Notes under the pieces: generated by a model
Told to the model about the DNA's origin: nothing
The model's database searches: none
Seen by the model: the letters and a program-made list of their open reading frames with translations, nothing else
Made by a program: the position numbers and the translations under genes
Assembly: GCA_049794535.1 (NCBI GenBank)
Contig: JBARCX010000177.1
Coordinates: 1 to 7,869, forward strand
DNA: 7,869 bases
Origin: JBARCX01 sp049794535
GTDB lineage: Bacteria > Pseudomonadota > Gammaproteobacteria > Xanthomonadales > Rhodanobacteraceae
Direction: 5' to 3'
In this document: positions 1-6,167 of the stretch, one piece after another
Position numbering within the stretch: position 1 is the first letter of the stretch
Layout of the letters: every line of letters begins with the position of its first letter

Positions 1-127
1 GATGCGCGAAGTGGTACAGGCTGTCGACCGCGAACATCTTCAGGTCGATACGGTATATGCCATGCATGAAGGCCCCACCCAGTGGAGCGATGTCGAGCGC
101 ATGGTGACCGCTGCGGAGCATGGATAA
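1..127 (+). CDS. 3' end of a gene, possibly an MBL-fold metallohydrolase (partial)
   Basis: An open frame enters from the left edge (first full codon at base 2) and stops at TAA 125-127, giving the last 41 residues of a protein. The visible tail contains VDREHLQVDTVYAMHEGPTQ followed by WSDVERMV. A pattern of L-x-V-D-T-V-x-x-x-H followed by a Trp-containing helix resembles the C-terminal end of metallo-beta-lactamase-fold hydrolases, where the last metal-ligand His follows a beta strand. This is family resemblance only: none of the HxHxDH core lies in the window. The next forward gene starts about 340 bases downstream, so the two are probably not one operon. That this is a real coding tail is fairly likely; the family is a guess. 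Confidence 0.5.
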   Translation, partial: MREVVQAVDREHLQVDTVYAMHEGPTQWSDVERMVTAAEHG

Positions 128-466
128 ACAAACGTGCCTGCATGACATGTCGTTCATAGCGATACGCAGCACCGGGTCTGCACTTGTGGGCCCGATGCAT
201 TGAAGTTGCAGCTTCAATGCATGCCTCACACACGCTGGCCAGCTCGATACTCACACCCTCGCCACGCCGCAAACTTGTCATCCCTGCCCTAACCAGTGCG
301 CCACTAAAGTGTCGAGACTGACTTTGCGTGAGCTACTTCATCAATGCCTGGATACTGGAATAATCCGAAACTAGCATCGACCGGGGAAGCTCTACATCCA
401 CATGGAGTAAGTTTTTAGCTGTTGCTATCGAATGGATATACAGCGATGTTCAACGAAGGGATGCCT
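128..466. other. Intergenic region upstream of the AraC-type regulator
   Basis: About 340 bases without a convincing gene. It holds a perfect 11-bp inverted repeat at 195-222 (listed separately), a 10-bp palindrome GCTGGCCAGC at 234-243, and a -10-like hexamer AATAAT at 359-364. No good -35 lies at the correct distance from that hexamer; the best is TTCATC at 337-342 with a 16-base spacer. I see no RNA gene and no T-tract terminator for the upstream gene. An in-frame TTG at 422 and ATGs at 446 and 461 could extend the regulator upstream, but their ribosome-binding context is worse than that of the ATG at 467. Confidence 0.5.
195..222. repeat. Perfect 11-bp inverted repeat (possible operator or hairpin)
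   Basis: ATGCATTGAAG at 195-205 is exactly reverse-complemented by CTTCAATGCAT at 212-222, with a six-base spacer TTGCAG. The stem is AT-rich at its ends and neither side is followed by a T-run, so it does not look like a standard intrinsic terminator. It lies 68 bases after the stop of the upstream gene and about 245 bases before the regulator's chosen start. It could be a dimer operator, an mRNA 3'-end hairpin for the upstream gene, or chance. The symmetry is directly visible; the function is inference. Confidence 0.6.
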
Positions 467-1372
467 ATGCCTGCCATATCCAGCCATGACTCCGCCACTT
501 TTGCGAACCCAGAACGCGTTGCACCCGCCCTCGAATCACTACTGAACCAATCATCGCTGCGCGTCGATGTGGTCGCTGAACCACATCGTTGCGGCTCGTG
601 GTTTCACGATGAGCCACGCTATGCCTGTGGCCTGTTTCATCTTGTGGGTACCGGCCAGTGCCAGATAGAAAGTGCGGCACTCGATCATGCGCTGCACCTG
701 GAGACAGGTGACCTCGTCGTGCTTCCCCATGGCGATCCGCATCGACTGAGCTCACTTGCATCCATGGGCCATCCCGATGCCACCAGCCTGATCTGTGGTG
801 AGCTGCATTTCTCCACTCATGCGCAGCATCCATTCAACCATGCATTGCCATCGTGTTTTGTCGTGCGTTCACAGGAAGCTAGCGATGCCTTTCGCCAACT
901 GTCGACCACGATGGTCGGCGTCGCCAGCTCTGAACTCACCGGGCGACAGGTTCTGCTCAACAAGCTTGCCGACACGCTTTTCACATTGGCCGTTTGCGAC
1001 TACGCCAGCCGCACCACCGAGCGTCATGGCCTGTTCGCTGCACTGGAGGATCCACGCATCTGTAAGGTGCTGCATGCGGTCCACGAGTCACCTGGCTACC
1101 CGTGGACCATGCATTCCATGGCGTCATTGTCCTGCATGTCGCGCTCAGCTTTCGCTGAACGCTTCACGCAATTGATGAAGGTACCGCCGATGCAATACGT
1201 CACCCAGTGGCGGGTCAGCATTGCCGAGCAACTGCTACGCGATCGGCAACTATCGGTAGCCGCTATTGCCGAACAATTGGGCTACAGCAGTGAGGCCGCA
1301 TTTAGACGCTTATTCAAACGCGTTAGTGGCATCAACCCTGGAAAAATTCGTGCTGAAGCTTGCATGGCGTAA
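467..1372 (+). CDS. AraC-family transcriptional regulator with N-terminal cupin sensor domain
   Basis: A 301-residue cytoplasmic DNA-binding regulator. Residues about 15-190 resemble the cupin-type ligand-binding domain common in AraC regulators: RCGSWFHDEPRYACGLFHLV near 41-60, then LETGDLVVLPHGDPHRLSS near 78-96. Residues about 195-296 are the double helix-turn-helix AraC domain, with a first helix-turn-helix around MASLSCMSRSAFAERFTQLM and the family signature GYSSEAAFRRLFKRVSGINP at 272-291. The start at 467 is chosen because GAAGGG (455-460) sits six bases upstream. An in-frame ATG at 461 abuts that motif, and an in-frame TTG at 422 lacks a suitable one. The effector and targets cannot be read from the sequence. 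The nearest neighbour on the right is convergent, so targets may include the gene itself or genes left of the window. The family call is firm; the start is probable. Confidence 0.9.
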   Translation: MPAISSHDSATFANPERVAPALESLLNQSSLRVDVVAEPHRCGSWFHDEPRYACGLFHLVGTGQCQIESAALDHALHLETGDLVVLPHGDPHRLSSLASMGHPDATSLICGELHFSTHAQHPFNHALPSCFVVRSQEASDAFRQLSTTMVGVASSELTGRQVLLNKLADTLFTLAVCDYASRTTERHGLFAALEDPRICKVLHAVHESPGYPWTMHSMASLSCMSRSAFAERFTQLMKVPPMQYVTQWRVSIAEQLLRDRQLSVAAIAEQLGYSSEAAFRRLFKRVSGINPGKIRAEACMA

Positions 1373-1426
1373 TCCTGAAGTCGCGCTATCGCCCACGTCA
1401 CCCGAATCAAACTGCCTTCGCCTACC

Positions 1427-1455
1427 AAAAGGGCCGGCATAAGCCGGCCCTTTTT
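1427..1455. terminator. Bidirectional rho-independent terminator
   Basis: A perfect stem pairs AAAAGGGCCGGC (1427-1438) with GCCGGCCCTTTT (1443-1454) across the loop ATAA. The GC core is 8 bp, followed by TTTTT on the plus strand and by TTTT on the minus strand. It lies between two convergent stops, 54 bases after the AraC gene and 22 bases after the M3 peptidase gene. It is therefore placed to end transcription from both sides. Confidence 0.93.
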
Positions 1456-1477
1456 GTCGATCACCTAACGAAGCGAA

Positions 1478-3688
1478 TTACTTCTTCGCAGGCGCCTCGG
1501 TCTTCAACCCGCGATCGATCAGCATCGGCTCGATGCTCGGCTCCTGGCCGCGCCAGTCCTTGTACATCTTGGCCAGATCTTCGGAGTTACCGCGCGAGAG
1601 AATCATGGCGCGGAAGCGATCGCCGTTTTCACGGGTCAGGCCGCCGTGTTCCTTGAAATCTTCGAAGGCATCATCGGCGAGCATCTGCGTCCACAGGTAG
1701 GCGTAGTAACCCGCGGCATAACCATTGGCCCAGATGTGCAGGAAGTAGCTGGAGCGGTAACGCGGCGGCACATAGCTGAGATCAATCTTGTCGCCCTTCA
1801 GCGCGGCCGCCTCGAACTTGTCAGCGTCCTGCTTCGGTGCATCGGCACCGAGTGTGTGCCAATCCATATCGAGCAGGGCGGCGGCGACCAGTTCGGTCAT
1901 GTCGTAGCCCTTGTTGAAGGTCCCTGATTTCTTGATCTTGTCGACCAGCTCCTGCGGCATCGGCTCGCCGGTTTTGTAGTTCTTCGCGTAGTTGGCGAAC
2001 ACCTTCGGGTCCATCGCCCAATGCTCGTTGAACTGCGAAGGGAACTCGACGAAATCGCGCGCAGTGGCAGTACCGGACAACGTCGGGTATTGCTCGTCGG
2101 AGAACAAGCCATGCAGACCATGGCCGAACTCGTGAAACATGGTGATCACGTCATCTATCGACAGCAGCGCGGGCTGACCTGCCTCCGGTTTGGTGAAGTT
2201 GGCCACGTTGTAGATCACCGGCTTGCTACCGAGCAGCCTGGACTGGCCAACGAAGTTGTCCATCCACGCGCCGCCCTGCTTGTTGTCGCGCTTGAAGTAA
2301 TCAAAGTAGAACAGCGCCAGCGATTTGCCGTCCTTATCGAACACTTCGAACACGCGCACATCCGGCTGATAGACCGGGATGTCTTTACGCTCTTTGAAGG
2401 TCAAGCCATACAGCTGATTGGCGGCATAGAACACGCCGTTCTGCAGCACATTATCCAGCTCGAAATACGGCTTGATCTGGCTTTCGTCGAGATCGTACTT
2501 AGCCTTACGTACCTGTTCGGAGTAATGCTCCCAATCCCACGCGGCTACTTTGAAGCCACCTTTCTGCTGGTCGATCACCGACTGGATATCTTTCGCTTCC
2601 TGCTGCGCGCGAGCAGTAGCCGCCGGCACCAGGTTGTGCATGAACTTGAGCGCAGTCTCGGGCGTTTTGGCCATCTGGTCATCCAGCTTCCAGGCGGCAT
2701 AGTTCGGGAAGCCCACCAGCTTGGCCTGCTGAGCGCGGATCTGCGCCAAACGCTCGATGATGTCGCGCGTATCGTCAGCACCACCGCGCTCGGCACGGTT
2801 CCACGAGGCATCGAACAATGCCTGACGGGTGGCCCGATCAGTCATATCCTGCAGCTGTGGCTGCTGCGTGGTGTTCTGCAACGTCAGCACCCACTTGCCA
2901 TCCATCCCGCGATCTTTTGCGGCTTGTGCGGCGGCAGCGATATCGGCATCGGACAGACCCGCCAACTTGGCCTTGTCGTCCACCACCAACGCGCCATCCT
3001 TCGCGGCGGCAAGCAGCTTTTTGTTGAACTGCGTGCTAAGCGTGGACTCTTCCTTGTTGAGGTCCTTCAGCTTGGCCTTGTCGGCATCAGAGAGCTTGGC
3101 GCCAGCGTGCACGAAGTCCTTGTAAACCACCTCGACCAACCGCTGCGACTCCGGATCAAGCTTGAGCGAATCGCGTTCCTCATAAACCTTCTGAATGCGC
3201 TGGAACAGCTTGTCGTTGAGATAGATCGCGTCTTGATGTGCGGCCAGCTTCGGCGCCTCATCCTCCTGCACCTTCTGCAAAGCGTCGTTGGTGTTGGCAG
3301 CGGTAACGCCGTTGAACACCATCGTTACGCGATTGAGCAGGACACCGGTTTTCTCAAGCGCTACGTAAGTGTTGTCGAATGTCGGATCCGACGGATCGTC
3401 AGCAATCTTCTGCACTTCGGCAAGCTGCTGCTTCATGCCCTCTTCGATCGCTGGCTGGTAGTCGCTGTCCTTGATCTTGTCGAACGGCGGCGCCTGGTAC
3501 GGCAGCGTGCTAGCGGTAAAGAATGGGTTGGTGGCATTCGCATCGACAACCGGCGCCGCAGCGCTAGCCGACTTGGCCGGTGCCGTAGCGGCAGGAGCCG
3601 GTGCCGAGTTATCGGAATCACCCGAATGCTGCGAACAGGCAGCGAGGGCGATTGAGGTAGCAATGACAAGCAGACGCAGACGTAACAT
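1478..3688 (-). CDS. M3-family zinc metallopeptidase lipoprotein (dipeptidyl carboxypeptidase-like)
   Basis: A 736-residue protein resembling dipeptidyl carboxypeptidase (Dcp) and oligopeptidase A, which cleave short peptides with a catalytic zinc. The zinc motif is HEFGH at 519-523, and Glu548 in DFVEFPSQFNEHW is the expected third ligand, 29 residues after the first His as in other M3 enzymes. The C-terminal VPPRYRSSYFLHIWANGYAA segment matches the Dcp substrate-binding region. The N-terminus is a lipoprotein signal with lipobox LAAC (Cys18) and Ser at +2, followed by an Ala/Ser/Pro-rich linker to about residue 55. This predicts anchoring in the outer membrane facing the periplasm, unlike the cytoplasmic Dcp of E. 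coli (about 680 residues). GGGGA seven bases upstream of the ATG supports the start. It probably recycles periplasmic or imported peptides. Dcp-like is more likely than OpdA; its exact specificity is inferred. Confidence 0.92.
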   Translation of the reverse strand: MLRLRLLVIATSIALAACSQHSGDSDNSAPAPAATAPAKSASAAAPVVDANATNPFFTASTLPYQAPPFDKIKDSDYQPAIEEGMKQQLAEVQKIADDPSDPTFDNTYVALEKTGVLLNRVTMVFNGVTAANTNDALQKVQEDEAPKLAAHQDAIYLNDKLFQRIQKVYEERDSLKLDPESQRLVEVVYKDFVHAGAKLSDADKAKLKDLNKEESTLSTQFNKKLLAAAKDGALVVDDKAKLAGLSDADIAAAAQAAKDRGMDGKWVLTLQNTTQQPQLQDMTDRATRQALFDASWNRAERGGADDTRDIIERLAQIRAQQAKLVGFPNYAAWKLDDQMAKTPETALKFMHNLVPAATARAQQEAKDIQSVIDQQKGGFKVAAWDWEHYSEQVRKAKYDLDESQIKPYFELDNVLQNGVFYAANQLYGLTFKERKDIPVYQPDVRVFEVFDKDGKSLALFYFDYFKRDNKQGGAWMDNFVGQSRLLGSKPVIYNVANFTKPEAGQPALLSIDDVITMFHEFGHGLHGLFSDEQYPTLSGTATARDFVEFPSQFNEHWAMDPKVFANYAKNYKTGEPMPQELVDKIKKSGTFNKGYDMTELVAAALLDMDWHTLGADAPKQDADKFEAAALKGDKIDLSYVPPRYRSSYFLHIWANGYAAGYYAYLWTQMLADDAFEDFKEHGGLTRENGDRFRAMILSRGNSEDLAKMYKDWRGQEPSIEPMLIDRGLKTEAPAKK

Positions 3689-3708
3689 TAGGGGATCCCC
3701 GCGTGGTG

Positions 3709-3725
3709 CACCCGCTATGCGGGTG
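3709..3725 (-). other. Hairpin in the leader of the M3 peptidase gene
   Basis: CACCCGC (3709-3715) pairs exactly with GCGGGTG (3719-3725) around a three-base TAT loop. In the minus-strand transcript this forms a 7-bp GC-rich stem ending about 20 bases before the start codon. It is followed by the self-complementary GGGGATCCCC (3691-3700), whose first half is the likely ribosome-binding site. Such structure could modulate translation or message stability, but no T-run follows, so it is not an obvious terminator. The role is inferred. Confidence 0.4.
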
Positions 3726-3743
3726 AGTAAGTCCTAGTCACTG

Positions 3744-3773
3744 ACTGTACCGACTTCGGAGAAATTCTTCCAA
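3744..3773 (-). promoter_or_regulatory. Candidate sigma-70 promoter for the M3 peptidase gene
   Basis: Reading the minus strand, TTGGAA (3773-3768, four of six matches to -35) and TACAGT (3749-3744, four of six matches to -10) are separated by 18 bases. They lie about 55-85 bases upstream of the peptidase start and after the stop of the 116-residue gene. Transcription from here would include the leader hairpin at 3709-3725. The elements are only moderately good, so this is a candidate. Confidence 0.35.
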
Positions 3774-3819
3774 GCGTTGGGTCTAGAAACCCGCTCAGCA
3801 TGCTTGCTAACCGGCTTGC

Positions 3820-4170
3820 TCAACTGGCCCGTACATCGCGTAACTGCCAGCCAGCGCCGATAAGCCAATTCAGCCGCTGCCGCAGCACGCTCATCGGCAA
3901 ACCGGTAAGCACCTCTACTTCCGTATGCAGATCGGCCACCTTCGCACTCACCTGTGCCTGCGCATCGGTAACACCGAGGCTGGCATCTACATCGTCGGGA
4001 TCGGGCTGCATAACGCGCCAGCGCTCGAACAATGTGGAGCTACGCAGCGCGTCCTGTAGCGTGGAGGCAAAATCATTGGGACCGGCGCCGTTGTAACTGA
4101 GCTCCGGCACGCTACCGCGTGCGTGTGCCAAGTCGGCGATCGAAAGGTAGTAGTGGTTACGACTGGCCAT
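3820..4170 (-). CDS. Uncharacterised 116-residue protein downstream of bioD
   Basis: A small soluble-looking protein with no signal peptide, membrane segment or motif I can name. It starts MASRNHYYLSIADLAHARGS, has an acidic central stretch (QPDPDDVDASLG), and ends in a basic/hydrophobic part (GLPMSVLRQRLNWLIGAGWQ). GGAGGA lies six bases before the ATG, a near-perfect ribosome-binding site, so it is very likely translated. It begins 23 bases after the bioD stop on the same strand and should be co-transcribed with bioD and the channel gene. I believe similar small hypothetical proteins occur in Xanthomonadaceae, but this is unverified memory. The reading frame is clean; no function is assigned. 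Confidence 0.82.
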   Translation of the reverse strand: MASRNHYYLSIADLAHARGSVPELSYNGAGPNDFASTLQDALRSSTLFERWRVMQPDPDDVDASLGVTDAQAQVSAKVADLHTEVEVLTGLPMSVLRQRLNWLIGAGWQLRDVRAS

Positions 4171-4193
4171 CGATATTCCTCCGTGCAGTGTGT

Positions 4194-4880
4194 TCAGAAC
4201 GCTCCGTCAAGCAACCCGGCGAGATCCAGCGACACAGCCGCCTCACGCGGCGCCACACCATGCGGCAGCACGCCAAGACACGGGGCGGGTAGTAACGCAC
4301 GCAAGGTGGCGAGATTCTCATCTACCGCAGCCATCGACGGGTCCACGCGATTGCCGATCCACCCCACCAGGCGACAACCGTCAGCAACGATGGCACGTGC
4401 GCTGAGTAACGCATGACTAAGGCAGCCCAGACGCAAGCCGACGACCAAGATAACTGGCAACTGCCACGCCTTGGCGATATCCGACGCAAACAACCCTGGC
4501 GCCAGCGGCACCAGCCAACCACCCACCCCTTCCACAACCACCCACGGATGGCTTGCGCATAACGCGTCGAATGCAGCACGCAATGGCGGCAAGGTGATGG
4601 TGACGCCTTCATGCGCTGCCGCCAGATGCGGTGATAGCGGCTCGCTCAATGCCACAGGATTGATCTGCGCATAAGAAGGCTGCGGTGCGCTGCTGGCATC
4701 CAGCAACGCCAGTGCATCCTCGTTGCGTAAACCGTCCGGCGTTGGCATACACCCACTCGCTACCGGCTTCATGCCACAGGCGTTGTGGCCACTCGCGCGC
4801 AGTGCATACAGCAAAGTGCAGGCCGCATGCGTTTTACCGATGCCGGTATCGGTGCCGGCAATGAATACGGCACGGCTCAT
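4194..4880 (-). CDS. bioD: ATP-dependent dethiobiotin synthetase
   Basis: BioD closes the ureido ring of dethiobiotin from 7,8-diaminopelargonic acid, CO2 and ATP with Mg2+, the penultimate step of biotin synthesis in the cytoplasm. The 228-residue product has the expected length and motifs. They are a P-loop GTDTGIGKT at 9-17 (Lys16), KPVASGC at 38-44 (Lys38, diaminopelargonate/phosphate contact), RNEDALAL with Asp55 as likely Mg2+ ligand, EGVGGWLVPL at 117-126, and GLRLGCLSHA at 148-157. The more usual EGAGG is EGVGG here, a mild change. Its ATG shares four bases (ATGA, 4877-4880) with the stop of the upstream channel gene, and no clear Shine-Dalgarno precedes it, which suggests translational coupling. 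No other bio gene is in the window. Confidence 0.96.
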   Translation of the reverse strand: MSRAVFIAGTDTGIGKTHAACTLLYALRASGHNACGMKPVASGCMPTPDGLRNEDALALLDASSAPQPSYAQINPVALSEPLSPHLAAAHEGVTITLPPLRAAFDALCASHPWVVVEGVGGWLVPLAPGLFASDIAKAWQLPVILVVGLRLGCLSHALLSARAIVADGCRLVGWIGNRVDPSMAAVDENLATLRALLPAPCLGVLPHGVAPREAAVSLDLAGLLDGAF

Positions 4881-5560
4881 GCCAACCCATGCCGGCGATT
4901 AAAGCGGGCCGTTACAGGGCCGATCAGAAACAACAACATGTACATATATCCCGGTAGTGCAAGCAACCACGATGGTAGCGACAGCGGCAACAGGAGCGCA
5001 GTGATGGTCGAGATAAGACCTACCGCCGCCGGCACCATCCAACCCAACGCCTCACGCCGTTCGTGAAGTCCATTGAAACCTGCGCGCAATGCGCGTCGCG
5101 CTGCGTGCCGGAACAATAAGGTCAGCGTGCCGGCCATACAGGTGTAGGACAGCCCGTAGCAAACGAACAATGTCCGTAGCTCAGCTTCGCTATGGAGCTC
5201 GAACGGGCTGGGCAGCCATCCGCCGCTAAGCGCACTAAACGCCCCGGCAAACACCATGTGCAACGGATAGACGAAGATCAACGCAAAGAACACGAGCATG
5301 AGTGACAGCCACAGGCCAGGACCATCACTGGCCAGGCAGTGACGGCGCCAACGCACATGGCCATGCCAGAAGTAAGCAATCTGGACAAAACACACGGCAA
5401 ACGCTGGAATGCCGCCCAACATGCGCACCAGCTTTTCAGAACTGTTCGGAATCTCTCCACCACCGATCACCAGCAAGGTCAGCGTGAAGGCAAACACGCC
5501 GTCCACGAACATATCCAGCCGCCCTGCCTCAATGCCCTCGCGATGCTCGATCAGGCTCAT
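4877..5560 (-). CDS. TMEM175-family (DUF1211) membrane protein, putative potassium channel
   Basis: A 227-residue polytopic inner-membrane protein. The N-terminus carries RLDMFVDGVFAFTLTLLV (14-31), matching the RxxxFSDGVFAxxxTLLV signature of the first, pore-lining helix of TMEM175 channels. The Ser of FSDGVF is Val here. Further hydrophobic segments lie near 47-66 (with FWHGH, like the family's W-x-x-H), 83-106, 127-146, 166-186 and 190-212, consistent with the six-helix bacterial form that assembles as a tetramer. The start at 5560 is preferred because GGGGAG lies eight bases upstream. The frame stays open leftwards to 5782, but that would overlap the divergent reductase gene and adds non-membrane residues. 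It overlaps bioD by four bases. The family call is good; ion selectivity is not established from sequence. Confidence 0.87.
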   Translation of the reverse strand: MSLIEHREGIEAGRLDMFVDGVFAFTLTLLVIGGGEIPNSSEKLVRMLGGIPAFAVCFVQIAYFWHGHVRWRRHCLASDGPGLWLSLMLVFFALIFVYPLHMVFAGAFSALSGGWLPSPFELHSEAELRTLFVCYGLSYTCMAGTLTLLFRHAARRALRAGFNGLHERREALGWMVPAAVGLISTITALLLPLSLPSWLLALPGYMYMLLFLIGPVTARFNRRHGLA

Positions 5561-5580
5561 GCCATGCTCTCCCCGGTGGA

Positions 5581-5602
5581 ATCTCTGATGAGATCTCTGA
5601 TG
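5581..5602. repeat. Tandem 10-bp direct repeat in a divergent promoter region
   Basis: ATCTCTGATG occurs at 5581-5590 and again at 5593-5602, a 12-base period. It lies in the 84-base spacer between the divergently transcribed channel and reductase genes, just upstream of CATAAT (5613-5618). Its position covers the -35 area of the forward promoter and the 5' leader of the minus-strand operon. Two identical half-sites about one helical turn apart could bind a regulator on one face of the DNA. The repeat is visible directly; the regulatory role is inferred. Confidence 0.6.
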
Positions 5603-5612
5603 GATGCCGGCG

Positions 5613-5619
5613 CATAATA
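5613..5619. promoter_or_regulatory. Overlapping divergent -10-like elements
   Basis: On the plus strand CATAAT (5613-5618) matches five of six -10 bases and sits 27 bases before the reductase ATG. On the minus strand TATTAT (5619-5614) also matches five of six and would serve the channel-bioD operon with a leader of about 45-50 bases. Neither has a clear -35 at the right spacing. If both are used, polymerase could occupy only one direction at a time. This is tentative. Confidence 0.3.
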
Positions 5620-5644
5620 CGAGCTTTAGCGCCAGGCCCACGTC

Positions 5645-6136
5645 ATGTTCGAACTGAAATCGCACGATCACGTCAGCAAACGCGAACATTACGCGGAACT
5701 CGCGGAGCAAGCGCGTGGCCTGCTCACCGGCGAACACGACCTGATTGCCAACGCGGCGAATTTCAGCGCACTGGTATTCCACAGCCTGCCCGACCTCAAC
5801 TGGGCCGGTTTTTATCTGTACGACGGCAACGAGCTAGTGGTTGGCCCTTTCCAGGGCAAACCGGCTTGCATCCGCATCGCCTTGGGCCGTGGTGTATGCG
5901 GCACCGCGGCACAGACACGACAGACGCAGTTGGTGCGTGACGTCCATGCGTTCGATGGCCACATCGCCTGCGATGCCGCCTCGCAATCCGAAATCGTGGT
6001 GCCATTGGTCAAAGCCGACGGCAGCTTGCTCGGCGTATGGGACGTGGATAGCCCACTCGTCGCGCGCTTCGACGAAGACGATCGCCTCGGCATCGAAGCG
6101 TTGTGTGCGGTGTTCATGGAGACGCTGCGCGGCTAA
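5645..6136 (+). CDS. msrC: Free methionine-(R)-sulfoxide reductase (GAF domain)
   Basis: A 163-residue single-GAF-domain enzyme that reduces free methionine-R-sulfoxide to methionine in the cytoplasm, usually using thioredoxin. The family hallmarks are GPFQGKPACIRI (67-78), GRGVCGTAA (81-89) and HIACDAASQSEIVVP (106-120). The three cysteines at 75, 85 and 109 have the same 10- and 24-residue spacing as the E. coli enzyme (84, 94, 118). Cys109 is therefore the probable catalytic residue and the others the resolving ones. LNWAGFYLY (51-59) and GVWDVDSP (130-137) are also typical. The Shine-Dalgarno is weak (AGG about eight bases upstream), but the start gives the usual family length. It is divergent from the channel operon and converges on engB with only 31 bases between stops. 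Confidence 0.95.
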   Translation: MFELKSHDHVSKREHYAELAEQARGLLTGEHDLIANAANFSALVFHSLPDLNWAGFYLYDGNELVVGPFQGKPACIRIALGRGVCGTAAQTRQTQLVRDVHAFDGHIACDAASQSEIVVPLVKADGSLLGVWDVDSPLVARFDEDDRLGIEALCAVFMETLRG

Positions 6137-6167
6137 AACACGCAGCGCTTCCATAACTTGCCTGGCG

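Noticed and set aside
2021..3655. A 544-codon open frame on the plus strand, antisense to the M3 peptidase gene
   Set aside because: The minus-strand frame has a full M3 metallopeptidase with signal, zinc site and ribosome-binding site. The antisense translation has no recognisable domain and is the typical mirror frame of a GC-rich gene.
3781..3820. Imperfect repeats GCTTGCT (3802-3808, 3814-3820) and a GGGT/ACCC stem after the 116-residue gene, as a terminator
   Set aside because: The stem is only 4 bp and lacks a T-tract. The repeat is short and partly coding, so chance is the simplest explanation.
5561..5782. 74-residue N-terminal extension of the TMEM175-family protein
   Set aside because: It overlaps the start of the divergent msrC gene, lacks membrane character, and a good ribosome-binding site precedes the internal ATG at 5560, which gives the normal family N-terminus.
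6137..6167. Possible terminator between the convergent msrC and engB stops
   Set aside because: Only AGCGC/GCGCT with a 16-base loop can pair, and no T-run follows on either strand.
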